Shown here: piece by piece, positions 34,246-41,673 of the stretch
Position numbering within the stretch: position 1 is the first letter of the stretch
Layout: the number at the start of each line of letters is the position of its first letter
Assembly: GCF_000519325.1 (NCBI RefSeq)
Contig: NZ_KI912613.1
Span: 2,091,755 to 2,143,304 of the forward strand
Source: Patulibacter minatonensis DSM 18081
GTDB lineage: Bacteria; Actinomycetota; Thermoleophilia; Solirubrobacterales; Solirubrobacteraceae
Length of the DNA: 51,550 nt
Direction of reading: 5' to 3'
Notes under the pieces: generated by a model
The model's input: the letters and a program-made list of their open reading frames with translations, nothing else
Databases searched by the model: none
What the model was told of the DNA's origin: nothing
Made by a program: the position numbers and the translations under genes

Positions 34246-35540
34246 AGGCGCCGGAGCAGGGTCGCGCGTTCGTACTCGGTGACCGTCGCGCGCTCGGCGT
34301 CGAGCTCGCCGAGCTTGTTGCGGATCACCGCGTCGACCAGGCGGTCGCCGAGGAGGTCGCGGACGAGCTCGGAGCCCGACAGCGTCTCGACGGCCTCGTT
34401 CAGCGTCGCGGGCAGGGCGGGGGAGCTCGAGGGCTCCTCGTCCGCCGGCGGCGCCTGGTACGCGGCCTCGACGCCCTTCAGCCCGGCGCCGATGAGGCAG
34501 GCGAGGGCCAGGTACGGGTTGCAGCCGGGGTCGGGCTGGCGCAGCTCGACGCGGGCGGCGTCGGAGAGCTCGGGCCGGTTGGTCGGCACGCGCACGAGCG
34601 CCGAGCGGCCGTGATGCGTCCAGGTCGTGGCCTCCGGCGCCTCGAAGCCGGGGGCCAACCGCTTGAACGAGTTCGACCACTGGTTCGTCAGCGCCGTGTA
34701 CTCGCGGGCGTGCGCCAGGACGCCGGCCAGGAACGCGGAGCCGAGCGGCGATAGCGTGCGCTCGGGGTCCGGGTCGAAGAACGCGTTCTCGCCGTCCTCG
34801 AAGACCGACAGGTGCAGGTGCAGGCCGGACCCGAACGCGCCGGTGAGCGGCTTGGGCATGAACGTCGCGACGAGCCCGTGGGCGGCGGCGACCTCCTTGA
34901 CCGCCGCGCGCAGCGTGACGATCGCGTCGGCCGTCTCGAGCGCGTCGGTGTGCACGAGGTCGATCTCGTGCTGGGACGGCGCGGCCTCGTGGTGCGACGC
35001 CTTGACGGGGATCCCCATCGACTCGAGGTGCTCGATCGCGCGGCGACGGACCGGGGTTCCCGCGTCCTGCGCCTGGAAGTCGAAGTACGTGCCGTCGTCG
35101 GTCGCCCGGCCCTCCTGGTCGAAGAGGAAGAACTCGACCTCGGCGCCGACCTGCACCTGGTACCCGAGCTCCGCGGCCTGGGCCAGGACGCGCTCCAGCG
35201 CGTGCCGGGAGTCGCCGGGCGACGCGGTGCCCTCGGGCGTCTGGATGTTGCAGAACATCCGGGCGACCCGCTCGTCGCCGGTCCACGGGAGGATCCGGAA
35301 CGTCGTCGGGTCGGGGACGGCGATGACGTCCCGCTCGCGGCCGCGGAAGTTGCCCTCCAGCGCGGAGCCGTCGATCCCGACGCCCCGCTCGAGCGCCGCG
35401 CCGAGCTCGGAGACCGGGATCGCCACGGCCTTCAACAGCCCGAGGACGTCCACGAACCACAGGCGCACGAACCGCACGTCCCGGCGCTCGGCGGTGCGAA
35501 GGGCGAAGTCCGCCTCGGGTGTCCCGTCGATGTTGAGCAA
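34242..35540 (-). CDS. glnA: Glutamine synthetase (type I family, probably not adenylylated)
   Basis: 432 residues, usual for GSI-alpha-like enzymes. Seen motifs: VGIDGSALEG (Asp-Gly-Ser), GAEVEFFLF, the metal-binding SHHEAAPSQHEIDL, GSGLHLHLS, NSFKRL and RVELRQPDPGCNPYLALA. The region where GSI-beta enzymes carry the adenylylated Tyr (NLYDL) reads instead EEPSSSPALPATLNEA with no Tyr, so adenylylation is unlikely. The annotated start is a TTG; the first conserved block begins about 20 residues in, so it cannot be far off. First gene of glnA-glnR-trpD2. Confidence 0.9.
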   Translation of the reverse strand: MLNIDGTPEADFALRTAERRDVRFVRLWFVDVLGLLKAVAIPVSELGAALERGVGIDGSALEGNFRGRERDVIAVPDPTTFRILPWTGDERVARMFCNIQTPEGTASPGDSRHALERVLAQAAELGYQVQVGAEVEFFLFDQEGRATDDGTYFDFQAQDAGTPVRRRAIEHLESMGIPVKASHHEAAPSQHEIDLVHTDALETADAIVTLRAAVKEVAAAHGLVATFMPKPLTGAFGSGLHLHLSVFEDGENAFFDPDPERTLSPLGSAFLAGVLAHAREYTALTNQWSNSFKRLAPGFEAPEATTWTHHGRSALVRVPTNRPELSDAARVELRQPDPGCNPYLALACLIGAGLKGVEAAYQAPPADEEPSSSPALPATLNEAVETLSGSELVRDLLGDRLVDAVIRNKLGELDAERATVTEYERATLLRRL

Positions 35541-35770
35541 CCCGGAGGACGATGACGCCGCGCGGGAGCCGGTCGTTTCGACAGGAGTCCAGCGTCCGGA
35601 GGTGGTCTTGTCCGACGGGTGTTGGACGCGTGGAGGGGTGCGGTTGGCCCGCTGTCCAAGAGGGGCCCCGAACCGCGCGCATGGGTGGTTCGGCCACCGC
35701 GGCGTGCGTCAACGCCGTCCACGTGTGGAACGTGTGACCTGCGACCTCGACGAGGTCGGGAGCACGCGTG

Positions 35771-35776
35771 TAGGTT
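35771..35776 (+). promoter_or_regulatory. Candidate -10 box of the secreted five-gene array
   Basis: TGTAGGTT contains TAGGTT with an extended -10 TG, ending 8 nt before the ATG at 35785. The rest of the 244-bp divergent gap (35541-35784) holds an inverted pair TTGGAC/GTCCAA (35622-35627, 35654-35659) of unknown role. Confidence 0.5.
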
Positions 35777-35784
35777 GCTCGCCC

Positions 35785-36339
35785 ATGCGTCGTGCGTCCC
35801 GTCCATCGGTCCTCCTGCTGGTCGTGCTCGCCGGCCTCCTCGGCGCGCCCGCGATGGCGTCGGCGAGCGACGTGGGCCTCCGCGCGCTGGTGGTCGAGGA
35901 GACCGCGGCGGAGAAGCGGTCGGACGCCGCGGCGGAGAGGATCCCCGAGCCGAAGAAGGGCTCCAACCGGTCGCTGGCCACCTACCTGGACCGCTACGCC
36001 CGGCACTTCGCGAGCGTCGAGCGGACCGTCGACGGGTTCCGTCGCCGCTACGCCGCCGAGGCGCCGGAGACCCCGGCCGTGCTCGCCGCCCGCGAGCAGG
36101 TCCTCCTGGGACTCCGCGACATCTCCAACGGCGCGCACGGCTTCGCGGTCGCCGCCCGCCGCGCCGCCGCCCGGTACCGGAAGGTCCGCACCGACGCCGG
36201 GGCCGACTCCGTCGCCCGCCGCTTCGACCGCGACCTGAAGACGCCGACGAAGACGCTGAAGCGCGGCAACCAGCGGGACGCCAAGGGCCGCAAGGCGATC
36301 CTGGAGAACTCGCCGGTGCCGGCGACGCCGGCGGGCTGA
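35785..36339 (+). CDS. Secreted helical protein of an undescribed tandem family, member 1
   Basis: 184 residues. Signal peptide MRRASRPSVLLLVVLAGLLG ending MASA-SD. The mature N terminus SDVGLRALV is shared by all five members. The rest is basic and helical: a first Lys/Glu-rich part, then RYARHFASVERTVDGFRRRY, then EQVLLGLRDISNGAHGFA, an Arg/Ala-rich helix, and a Pro-Ala tail. No Cys. Not recognised; probably a secreted four-helix or coiled-coil domain. Members 1-3 are closest to each other. Confidence 0.75.
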   Translation: MRRASRPSVLLLVVLAGLLGAPAMASASDVGLRALVVEETAAEKRSDAAAERIPEPKKGSNRSLATYLDRYARHFASVERTVDGFRRRYAAEAPETPAVLAAREQVLLGLRDISNGAHGFAVAARRAAARYRKVRTDAGADSVARRFDRDLKTPTKTLKRGNQRDAKGRKAILENSPVPATPAG

Positions 36340-36439
36340 GCTCGCGCGGGAGGCCGCGCACGCGGTCGCTGCACCAGACACCGGTCCGATACGGCGCGGA
36401 AACCCACTCGTGGCGGATTCGCGTATAGCGTCAGCGGCC

Positions 36440-36991
36440 ATGAGCCGCGTGTCTCGCTCGTCCACCCTCGTCCTGCTCGCGATGGTCGGCGCCGCCGCCC
36501 TCGGGCCACCCGCGGCGTCGGCGAGCGACGCGAACCTGCGGACGCTGGTCGCGAAGCAGGCGGCATCGGACAAGAAGGCGGACAAGGTGAAGATCACGGA
36601 GCCCAACTCCCGATCGCCCCAGGCCTTCAACCGCTTCTACCGGCGGTACGCGAACCTCGCCGAGAAGAGCGAGAAGACGGTCGACCGCTTCCGCACGGCG
36701 TTCGCCCACGAGGTGGCCGAGACCGCCGAGGCCGAGCGCGGGCGGATCCTGGTGCTCCGCGGCCTCCGCGACGAGTCGAACGCCCTGGGCGACATCGGTC
36801 ACGCGTTCCGGCGGGCCGCGAGCCGCATGCTCAAGTACCGGTACAGCCAACGAGGGCTCCGGTCCGCGCAGCGCAGGCTCGCGCGCGAGGTCACGAAGGC
36901 GAGCAAGATCGGCACGCGCGGCGACGAGCGCGTGAAGAGCGGGGCGAAGGCCATCAAGGCCGCCCCGGCCCCGACCTCGCCGGCAGCCTGA
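36440..36991 (+). CDS. Secreted helical protein of an undescribed tandem family, member 2
   Basis: 183 residues. MSRVSRSSTLVLLAMVGAAA signal, cleavage ASA-SD, then DANLRTLVAKQAA, a Lys-rich linker, RFYRRYANLAEKSEKTVDRF, VLRGLRDESNALGDIGHAFRRA and the tail PAPTSPAA. ATG chosen before the signal peptide; TATAGCGT about 10 nt upstream may be a -10. Its TGA overlaps the next ATG by one base (TGATG). Confidence 0.75.
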   Translation: MSRVSRSSTLVLLAMVGAAALGPPAASASDANLRTLVAKQAASDKKADKVKITEPNSRSPQAFNRFYRRYANLAEKSEKTVDRFRTAFAHEVAETAEAERGRILVLRGLRDESNALGDIGHAFRRAASRMLKYRYSQRGLRSAQRRLAREVTKASKIGTRGDERVKSGAKAIKAAPAPTSPAA

Positions 36992-37542
36992 TGCGCCGCG
37001 TGTCCCGCTCGTCCGTCCTCGTCCTGCTGGCCGTCACGGGCGCCGCGCTCGGGCCGCCCGCCGCGTCCGCCAGCGACGTCGGCCTGCGCACGCTGGTGAC
37101 GCAGGAGGCCAAGGCGGAGAAGGAAATCAAGGCCGCCGGGAAGGCGTTGAAGGACCCGAGGTCGGGGTCGGCGAAGGCGCTCGCGCGCTACTTCCGCCGG
37201 GCCGCGAACCACTTCGACGACTGCAAGGACACCTACGACCGATACCGGAGCGCCTTCGCACGCGAGGGGTCGGAGACGCCGGAGGTCGAGCGGGGCCGGC
37301 ACCTCGTCCAGTTGGGTCTCCGCGACGAGTCGGCCGCCTCCGCGGACGCGGCCCGCCTCCTGCGCCGCACCGGCAGCCAGGTCCGTCGCGCGTCGACCGA
37401 CGCGGGCATCGATCGCACCGTGAGCCGGTTCGAGAAGCGGTTCTCGTCGATCGACGCACGCGGGACGCGCGGCGAGAAGCGGGTGAAGCAGGGCGCCAGG
37501 ATCATCCGCAACGCGCCGGCACCGACCCCACCGGCGGCCTGA
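36991..37542 (+). CDS. Secreted helical protein of an undescribed tandem family, member 3
   Basis: 183 residues. Signal MRRVSRSSVLVLLAVTGAAL, ASA-SD cleavage, DVGLRTLVTQEAK, RYFRRAANHFDDCKDTYDRY, GRHLVQLGLRDESAASADAA, and the tail PAPTPPAA. Has one Cys (in DDCKD). Starts on the last base of the member 2 stop, so the two are translationally coupled. Confidence 0.75.
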   Translation: MRRVSRSSVLVLLAVTGAALGPPAASASDVGLRTLVTQEAKAEKEIKAAGKALKDPRSGSAKALARYFRRAANHFDDCKDTYDRYRSAFAREGSETPEVERGRHLVQLGLRDESAASADAARLLRRTGSQVRRASTDAGIDRTVSRFEKRFSSIDARGTRGEKRVKQGARIIRNAPAPTPPAA

Positions 37543-37545
37543 GCG

Positions 37546-38088
37546 ATGCGGATCGCGTCGCGGATCGTGGTCCTTGCGCTCGTCCTCGTGACGGGTGCGA
37601 TCGGCGGGCCGTCCGTCGCCTCGGCGAGCGACGCCGGCCTCCGGACACTCGTCCACGACCAGCTCTCCGACCAGCGCGGCTACGAGCGCGAGCTGGAGCG
37701 GGCGGTCGACGGGGTCGGGAAGGCCAAGACCCTGGAGGAGTCCAAAGCGGACGTCGAGCGGTGGCTGCGCTCGACGATCGAGATCGCCGGGCGCTACGGG
37801 AAGAACGTGGACGCGTACCACCGTCGCGCGGCGGCGGAGTCCGGGTCGTCGGCGGGCGGGACGGAGGTCCGCGCGCTGTTCCTGCAGGGGCTGGCGCACG
37901 AGTCGCGGTACCTCGCCACGCTGCGCACCGCGTTCCGGAAGGGCGTGAAGGACATCCGGCGCGTGCGGACCGTCGCGCAGCTCTCGACCTTCCAGCGGGA
38001 GCTCGGCGCGGGGTACGGCGGGAAGGACGGGACGCGGGCCAAGAGCGAGCTGGGGCGGGCGCGGAAACTGATCCGGGCGACCGGGTGA
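37546..38088 (+). CDS. Secreted helical protein of an undescribed tandem family, member 4
   Basis: 180 residues; more divergent. Signal MRIASRIVVLALVLVTGAIG, ASA-SD, DAGLRTLVHDQLSDQ, then VERWLRSTIEIAGRYGKNVDAY, LFLQGLAHESRYLATLRTAFRK, no Pro-Ala tail. Begins 3 nt after member 3. Confidence 0.75.
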   Translation: MRIASRIVVLALVLVTGAIGGPSVASASDAGLRTLVHDQLSDQRGYERELERAVDGVGKAKTLEESKADVERWLRSTIEIAGRYGKNVDAYHRRAAAESGSSAGGTEVRALFLQGLAHESRYLATLRTAFRKGVKDIRRVRTVAQLSTFQRELGAGYGGKDGTRAKSELGRARKLIRATG

Positions 38089-38110
38089 CACCCTGCGCGG
38101 ACCCGCCGGG

Positions 38111-38116
38111 TACCGT
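38111..38116 (+). promoter_or_regulatory. Candidate -10 box for member 5 (leaderless)
   Basis: TACCGT ends 6 nt before the ATG at 38123. Member 5 could thus be made apart from the upstream operon. Confidence 0.45.
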
Positions 38117-38122
38117 CGGGTC

Positions 38123-38659
38123 ATGCGCCGCCGATCACGGGTCCCCGCGTTCGTCCTCGTCGTGCTGCTCGGCGCGCTCGGCCCGGTGGCCGGCGCCTCC
38201 GCGAGCGACAACGGCCTGCGCGCCCTCGTGGGTGAGGCCGCGGCCGCGAAGACGCGCGTCGAGCGCGACGTCGCGAAGGCCGGCCTGCCGCAGTCGGGCT
38301 CGAAGGCCGCCTACGTCCGGGCGCTGAAGCGGTCGGCGCGGATCTACGCCGGCGTCCGTCGCACCGCGGACGGCCTGCTCCGGGACTTCGGGGCGGAGGC
38401 CGCCGACACTCCGCAGGCCGACGCGGGGCGCACGCTGATGGTGGGCGGGCTCGACGACGTCGCGCACGCCGCGGACCGTTACGCGGCCGCCACCCGCCGC
38501 GCCACCGCGCGCGTCCGCCGCGCCCGCTCCATCGCTGCCCTGGAGCGCGCCGCCCGCGCGTACGACCGCGACGGCCGCGCGTGCCGGAAGATCGCCGACC
38601 GCGGGTTCGACCAGGCCGGTCGCGGGGCGAGCACGATCCAGAGCGCGCCGGTGGGCTGA
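38123..38659 (+). CDS. Secreted helical protein of an undescribed tandem family, member 5
   Basis: 178 residues. Signal MRRRSRVPAFVLVVLLGALG, cleavage ASA-SD, DNGLRALVGEAAAAK, then AYVRALKRSARIYAGVRRTADG, ETPQ-like spacing (AADTPQADAGRTLMVGGLDD), an Arg/Ala-rich helix and SAPVG at the end. Most divergent member, with its own likely promoter. Followed 130 bp later by modA. Confidence 0.75.
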   Translation: MRRRSRVPAFVLVVLLGALGPVAGASASDNGLRALVGEAAAAKTRVERDVAKAGLPQSGSKAAYVRALKRSARIYAGVRRTADGLLRDFGAEAADTPQADAGRTLMVGGLDDVAHAADRYAAATRRATARVRRARSIAALERAARAYDRDGRACRKIADRGFDQAGRGASTIQSAPVG

Positions 38660-38767
38660 GCGGGGCCGTCGCACGCATGAATGCGATACGGGCCCGCAAC
38701 GACGTCGACAGGCCGGCGCTTCCGTCGATGGTGGACCTCGCGGCTGACGCGTCGCCGCCCACCGTTC

Positions 38768-38776
38768 TGCCTATGC
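38768..38776 (+). promoter_or_regulatory. Shared motif TGCCTATGC before modABC
   Basis: Nine bases identical to 44846-44854 before the HTH-TOBE gene, 13 nt before the modA ATG at 38790 (15 nt in the other case). Either an unusual -10 (TATGC) or a site for the molybdate regulator. The palindrome CGCAT-ga-ATGCG lies about 80 bp upstream. Confidence 0.4.
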
Positions 38777-38789
38777 GATGCTTGGGCAC

Positions 38790-39614
38790 ATGAGCGTCCC
38801 GCATCGCCGTCGCCCACCAGTCGCACGTCGACCGGGTCCCGTTCGGGCCGCGGCGCTGATCGCCCTGGTCGGCGTTCCGACGGCGGTCGCGGGGTGCGGA
38901 TCCGACGACGGGCCGTCCGGCGGCCGGCCGACGATCGTCGTGCAGGCCGCGGCGTCGCTCACCGGCGCGCTCACGTCGTGCACGAAGGACTACGCGGCCG
39001 CGAAGGTCCGACTGTCGTTCGCCGGGTCCGACGAGCTCGCCGCCCAGATCCGGAAGGGCGCCGGCGGCGACCTCTTCGCGGCCGCCAACGCCACCCTGCC
39101 GCAGGCGCTCGCCGCCGAGGGGAAGGTCGAGCGTCCGCAGGCGTTCGCCGGCAACGAGCTCGTGCTGGCCGTGCCGGCGAAGGACGCGAAGGTCGCGACC
39201 CTCGACGACGTGGCCCGGGACGACGGCGTCCGGCTCGCGGTCGGTGCGCCGACCGTCCCGGTCGGCAGCTACACGCAGAAGGCGCTCGGGCGGCTCCCCG
39301 CGCAGGAGCGGTCTGCGATCCTCGCGCGGGTGCGCACCGAGGAGCCCGACGTCAAGAGCGTCCTCGCGAAGCTCCAGCAGGGGGTCGTGGACGCCGCGTT
39401 CGTCTACCGCACCGACGTCCAGGCGACCAAGGGCGCCGTGAAGGCCGTCGCGTTGCCCGCGGCGATCCGGCCGAAGGTGGCCTACGAGGCCGCGGTCGTC
39501 AGGGGCTCGGACCAGGCCTCCGCTGCGTCCGCCCTCCTGCAGGACCTGCGTGGCGGCGGCTGCCAGCGGGCGCTCCGCACCGCCGGCTTCCTCGCCCCGG
39601 GAGCAGGTGGCTGA
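38790..39614 (+). CDS. modA: Molybdate ABC transporter substrate-binding lipoprotein
   Basis: 274 residues. Lipoprotein signal with lipobox AVAGC; periplasmic-binding fold with the ligand serine in AAASLTGAL, FAGSDELAAQI (second serine), GDLFAAANA, and the late FVYRTDV, all as in ModA. Start at 38790 is favoured because its context (ATGAGC after TGCCTATGC) matches the regulator gene; an ATG at 38778 adds four residues. Followed at once by modB and modC. Confidence 0.9.
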   Translation: MSVPHRRRPPVARRPGPVRAAALIALVGVPTAVAGCGSDDGPSGGRPTIVVQAAASLTGALTSCTKDYAAAKVRLSFAGSDELAAQIRKGAGGDLFAAANATLPQALAAEGKVERPQAFAGNELVLAVPAKDAKVATLDDVARDDGVRLAVGAPTVPVGSYTQKALGRLPAQERSAILARVRTEEPDVKSVLAKLQQGVVDAAFVYRTDVQATKGAVKAVALPAAIRPKVAYEAAVVRGSDQASAASALLQDLRGGGCQRALRTAGFLAPGAGG

Positions 39615-39617
39615 CCC

Positions 39618-40421
39618 GTGCGGCGGCGACCGACGCCGTTCGGGCTCGCCGCGTCCGCCGCCCTCGTCCTGGTCGTCCTCGGCCTCGCGCTGCCCCTGGT
39701 CGCGATCCTCACCGACACGGCACCAGGGCGACTCTGGGACAGCCTCCGCACCGACGCGTCGCTGACCGCGCTCGGCCTCAGCTTCGCCGGCTCCGGGATC
39801 GCGGTGCTGATCGTCGTGGTCGTCGGCACGCCGGCCGCGTACCTGCTCGCCACCACCAGGTTCCGCGGCCGTACGGCGCTCAGCGCGCTGCTGGAGCTGC
39901 CCCTCGTCCTGCCGCCCGCGGTCGCGGGGATCGGGCTCCTCGCAGCCTTCGGCCCGCAGGGGATCGCCGGCGGGGCGCTCGAGGACGTCGGAGCCGAGCT
40001 GCCGCTGACCTTCGCCGCCGTCGTCGTCGCGCTGGTCTTCGTCGCCGGCCCGTTCCATCTGCGTCAGGCCCAGAGCGCGTTCCAGGCCGTCGACCCGGCG
40101 GTGCTCGACGCGGCGCGCCTCGCCGGTGCGGGGGAGACCGCCGTGTTCCTGCGGGTCGCGGTCCCGATGGCCGCGACGGGCCTCGCGGCCGGTGCGACCC
40201 TGACCTTCGCCCGCGCCATCGGCGAGTTCGGCGCCACGCTGATGTTCGCCGGCTCCCTCGCCGGCGTGACCCGGACCGCGTCGCTCGAGGTCTACACCCG
40301 CTTCTCGACGGATTTCCCGGGCGCGATCGCGCTCTCGGCCGTCCTCGTCGTGGTGTCCGCGGTGCTGCTCCTCGTCGCTCGCGTGCTCGCTTCGCGGGGA
40401 GAGCAGGTCGCCGGTGCTTGA
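39618..40421 (+). CDS. modB: Molybdate ABC transporter permease
   Basis: 267 residues from a GTG 3 nt after modA. Five to six membrane segments, LELPLVLPPAVAGIGLL typical for ModB, and the EAA loop AARLAGAGETAVFLRVAVPMA that contacts the ATPase, then ARAIGEFGATLMFAGSL. Overlaps modC by 8 nt. Confidence 0.92.
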   Translation: MRRRPTPFGLAASAALVLVVLGLALPLVAILTDTAPGRLWDSLRTDASLTALGLSFAGSGIAVLIVVVVGTPAAYLLATTRFRGRTALSALLELPLVLPPAVAGIGLLAAFGPQGIAGGALEDVGAELPLTFAAVVVALVFVAGPFHLRQAQSAFQAVDPAVLDAARLAGAGETAVFLRVAVPMAATGLAAGATLTFARAIGEFGATLMFAGSLAGVTRTASLEVYTRFSTDFPGAIALSAVLVVVSAVLLLVARVLASRGEQVAGA

Positions 40422-41085
40422 GGTCGACATCCGGATCCGACGCGGTGAGCGCCTGTTCACGGCGACGCTCACCGTGGGCCCGGGCGAGACCGTCGCCGTG
40501 GTGGGACCGTCCGGGGCCGGGAAGTCGACGGTGGTCCGGTCGATCCTCGGGCTCGTCCTCCCGGAGAGCGGGTCGATCTCCTGCGGCGAGGCCGTGTGGT
40601 TCCGGTCGGCGGACCGGACGGACCTGCGGCCCCGCGATCGCCGGGTCGGCGCCGTGGTCCAGGAGCTCGCGCTGTTCCCGCACCTGAGCGCGTGGCGGAA
40701 CGTCGCCTTCGCCTCGCGGGGCCTCACCCGCGCCGAGCGGCGTCCCGACGCCGTGGCGTGGCTTCGCCGGCTCGGGATCGACGACCGGGCAGACGTCCGT
40801 CCCGACGCGCTCTCGGGCGGCCAGCGTCAGCGCGTCGCCCTGGCGCGCGCGCTCGCCGGGCCGAGCACCGCCCTGGTCCTCGACGAGCCGTTCTCGGCGC
40901 TCGACGACACGACGCACGACGTCGCCGCGGCCTGCGTGCGCGACGTGATCGCCGAGCGGAGGATCCCGGCGATCGTGGTCACGCACGACCCCGACGACGC
41001 AGCACGCCTGGGGGCCCGGACGGCGACGATGACCGACGACGTCCTGCACGTCGACGGGCCCTCCGCGCCTTCCGCGGGCGACTGA
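40414..41085 (+). CDS. modC: Molybdate ABC transporter ATP-binding protein, short form
   Basis: 223 residues from a GTG. Walker A GPSGAGKST (31-39), Q-loop VVQELALFPH (81-90), signature LSGGQRQR (133-140), Walker B ALVLDEPF (153-160), switch His in VVTHDPDD. It lacks the C-terminal TOBE domain found in E. coli-type ModC (about 350 residues), so molybdate sensing is not in this subunit; the separate HTH-TOBE protein may do it. Confidence 0.9.
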   Translation: MLEVDIRIRRGERLFTATLTVGPGETVAVVGPSGAGKSTVVRSILGLVLPESGSISCGEAVWFRSADRTDLRPRDRRVGAVVQELALFPHLSAWRNVAFASRGLTRAERRPDAVAWLRRLGIDDRADVRPDALSGGQRQRVALARALAGPSTALVLDEPFSALDDTTHDVAAACVRDVIAERRIPAIVVTHDPDDAARLGARTATMTDDVLHVDGPSAPSAGD

Positions 41086-41146
41086 TCGCCGGTGGATGGC
41101 CCGTGCGGCAGCCGGGCGCGGGCGGACCTCCGGGGGTGCGTGCGCC

Positions 41147-41578
41147 CTACGCGGCCGCGTCGAGGAACGACCGCACGTCGCCACGGGCCTCGAGCTCGAC
41201 GGTGTCGCCGTCCTCGAGCGTCAGGACGATCGGCCACCAGCTCTTGCCGGTCTCGCCGGTGATCGACGAGAAGCGGGCGAGCGGGACGGTGCCGAGGTGG
41301 TCGCCGACCCGGCTCAGCATCGGGTCGGCCCGCCAGACGTGCAGCGTCTCCGCGGCGATCCCGAGCACCACGGCGGCGTCGAGCGGCACGTCGGTGGCCT
41401 CCTCGGTCGCCTTCGCCGACGCGCGCGCCGCAGGCCGCGCGATGAGGTAGTTGCCGAGCGGTCCGAGCCAGCGGGCCGGGCTGACGACGGTCGACACGCG
41501 GGCGTAGACGGCGGCCCGCAGCGGCTCCCCGGCGTCGTCCTGCAGCTCGGTGGTCAGGTCCTTGTCCTCGACGTGCAC
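41147..41578 (-). CDS. Hypothetical protein, possibly bacterial PH-like
   Basis: 143 residues from a GTG with AGGAG 9 nt upstream. The second half (LHVWRADPMLSRVGDHLGTV, RFSSITGETGKSWWPIVLTLEDGDTVELEARG) has the strand pattern of a bPH-type domain; the first half is helical with an Ala-rich segment. No membrane segment or signal. Convergent with modC, downstream of the propeller lipoprotein by 95 bp. Confidence 0.6.
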   Translation of the reverse strand: MHVEDKDLTTELQDDAGEPLRAAVYARVSTVVSPARWLGPLGNYLIARPAARASAKATEEATDVPLDAAVVLGIAAETLHVWRADPMLSRVGDHLGTVPLARFSSITGETGKSWWPIVLTLEDGDTVELEARGDVRSFLDAAA

Positions 41579-41630
41579 GACGGCTCCTGGGGTGGGGGAG
41601 CGGCCCCGGTCGGACCGCGCCAGGCAACTA

Positions 41631-41666
41631 CCCGCCACGTACGGCGTACAAGCCGGACGTGGCGGG
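41631..41666 (-). terminator. Perfect 10-bp inverted repeat after the propeller lipoprotein gene
   Basis: CCCGCCACGT (41631-41640) and ACGTGGCGGG (41657-41666), 8 bp past the stop at 41674. No T-tract. Likely terminator or 3' end protector. Confidence 0.55.
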
Positions 41667-41673
41667 CTGCCGA

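Noticed and set aside
35541-35784. GlnR box in front of glutamine synthetase
   Set aside because: I looked for GTNAC/GAAAC half-sites with 6-nt spacing; only weak partial matches exist, so none is claimed.
38778-38789. Earlier ATG for modA
   Set aside because: Possible, but the context shared with the HTH-TOBE gene favours 38790; only four residues differ.
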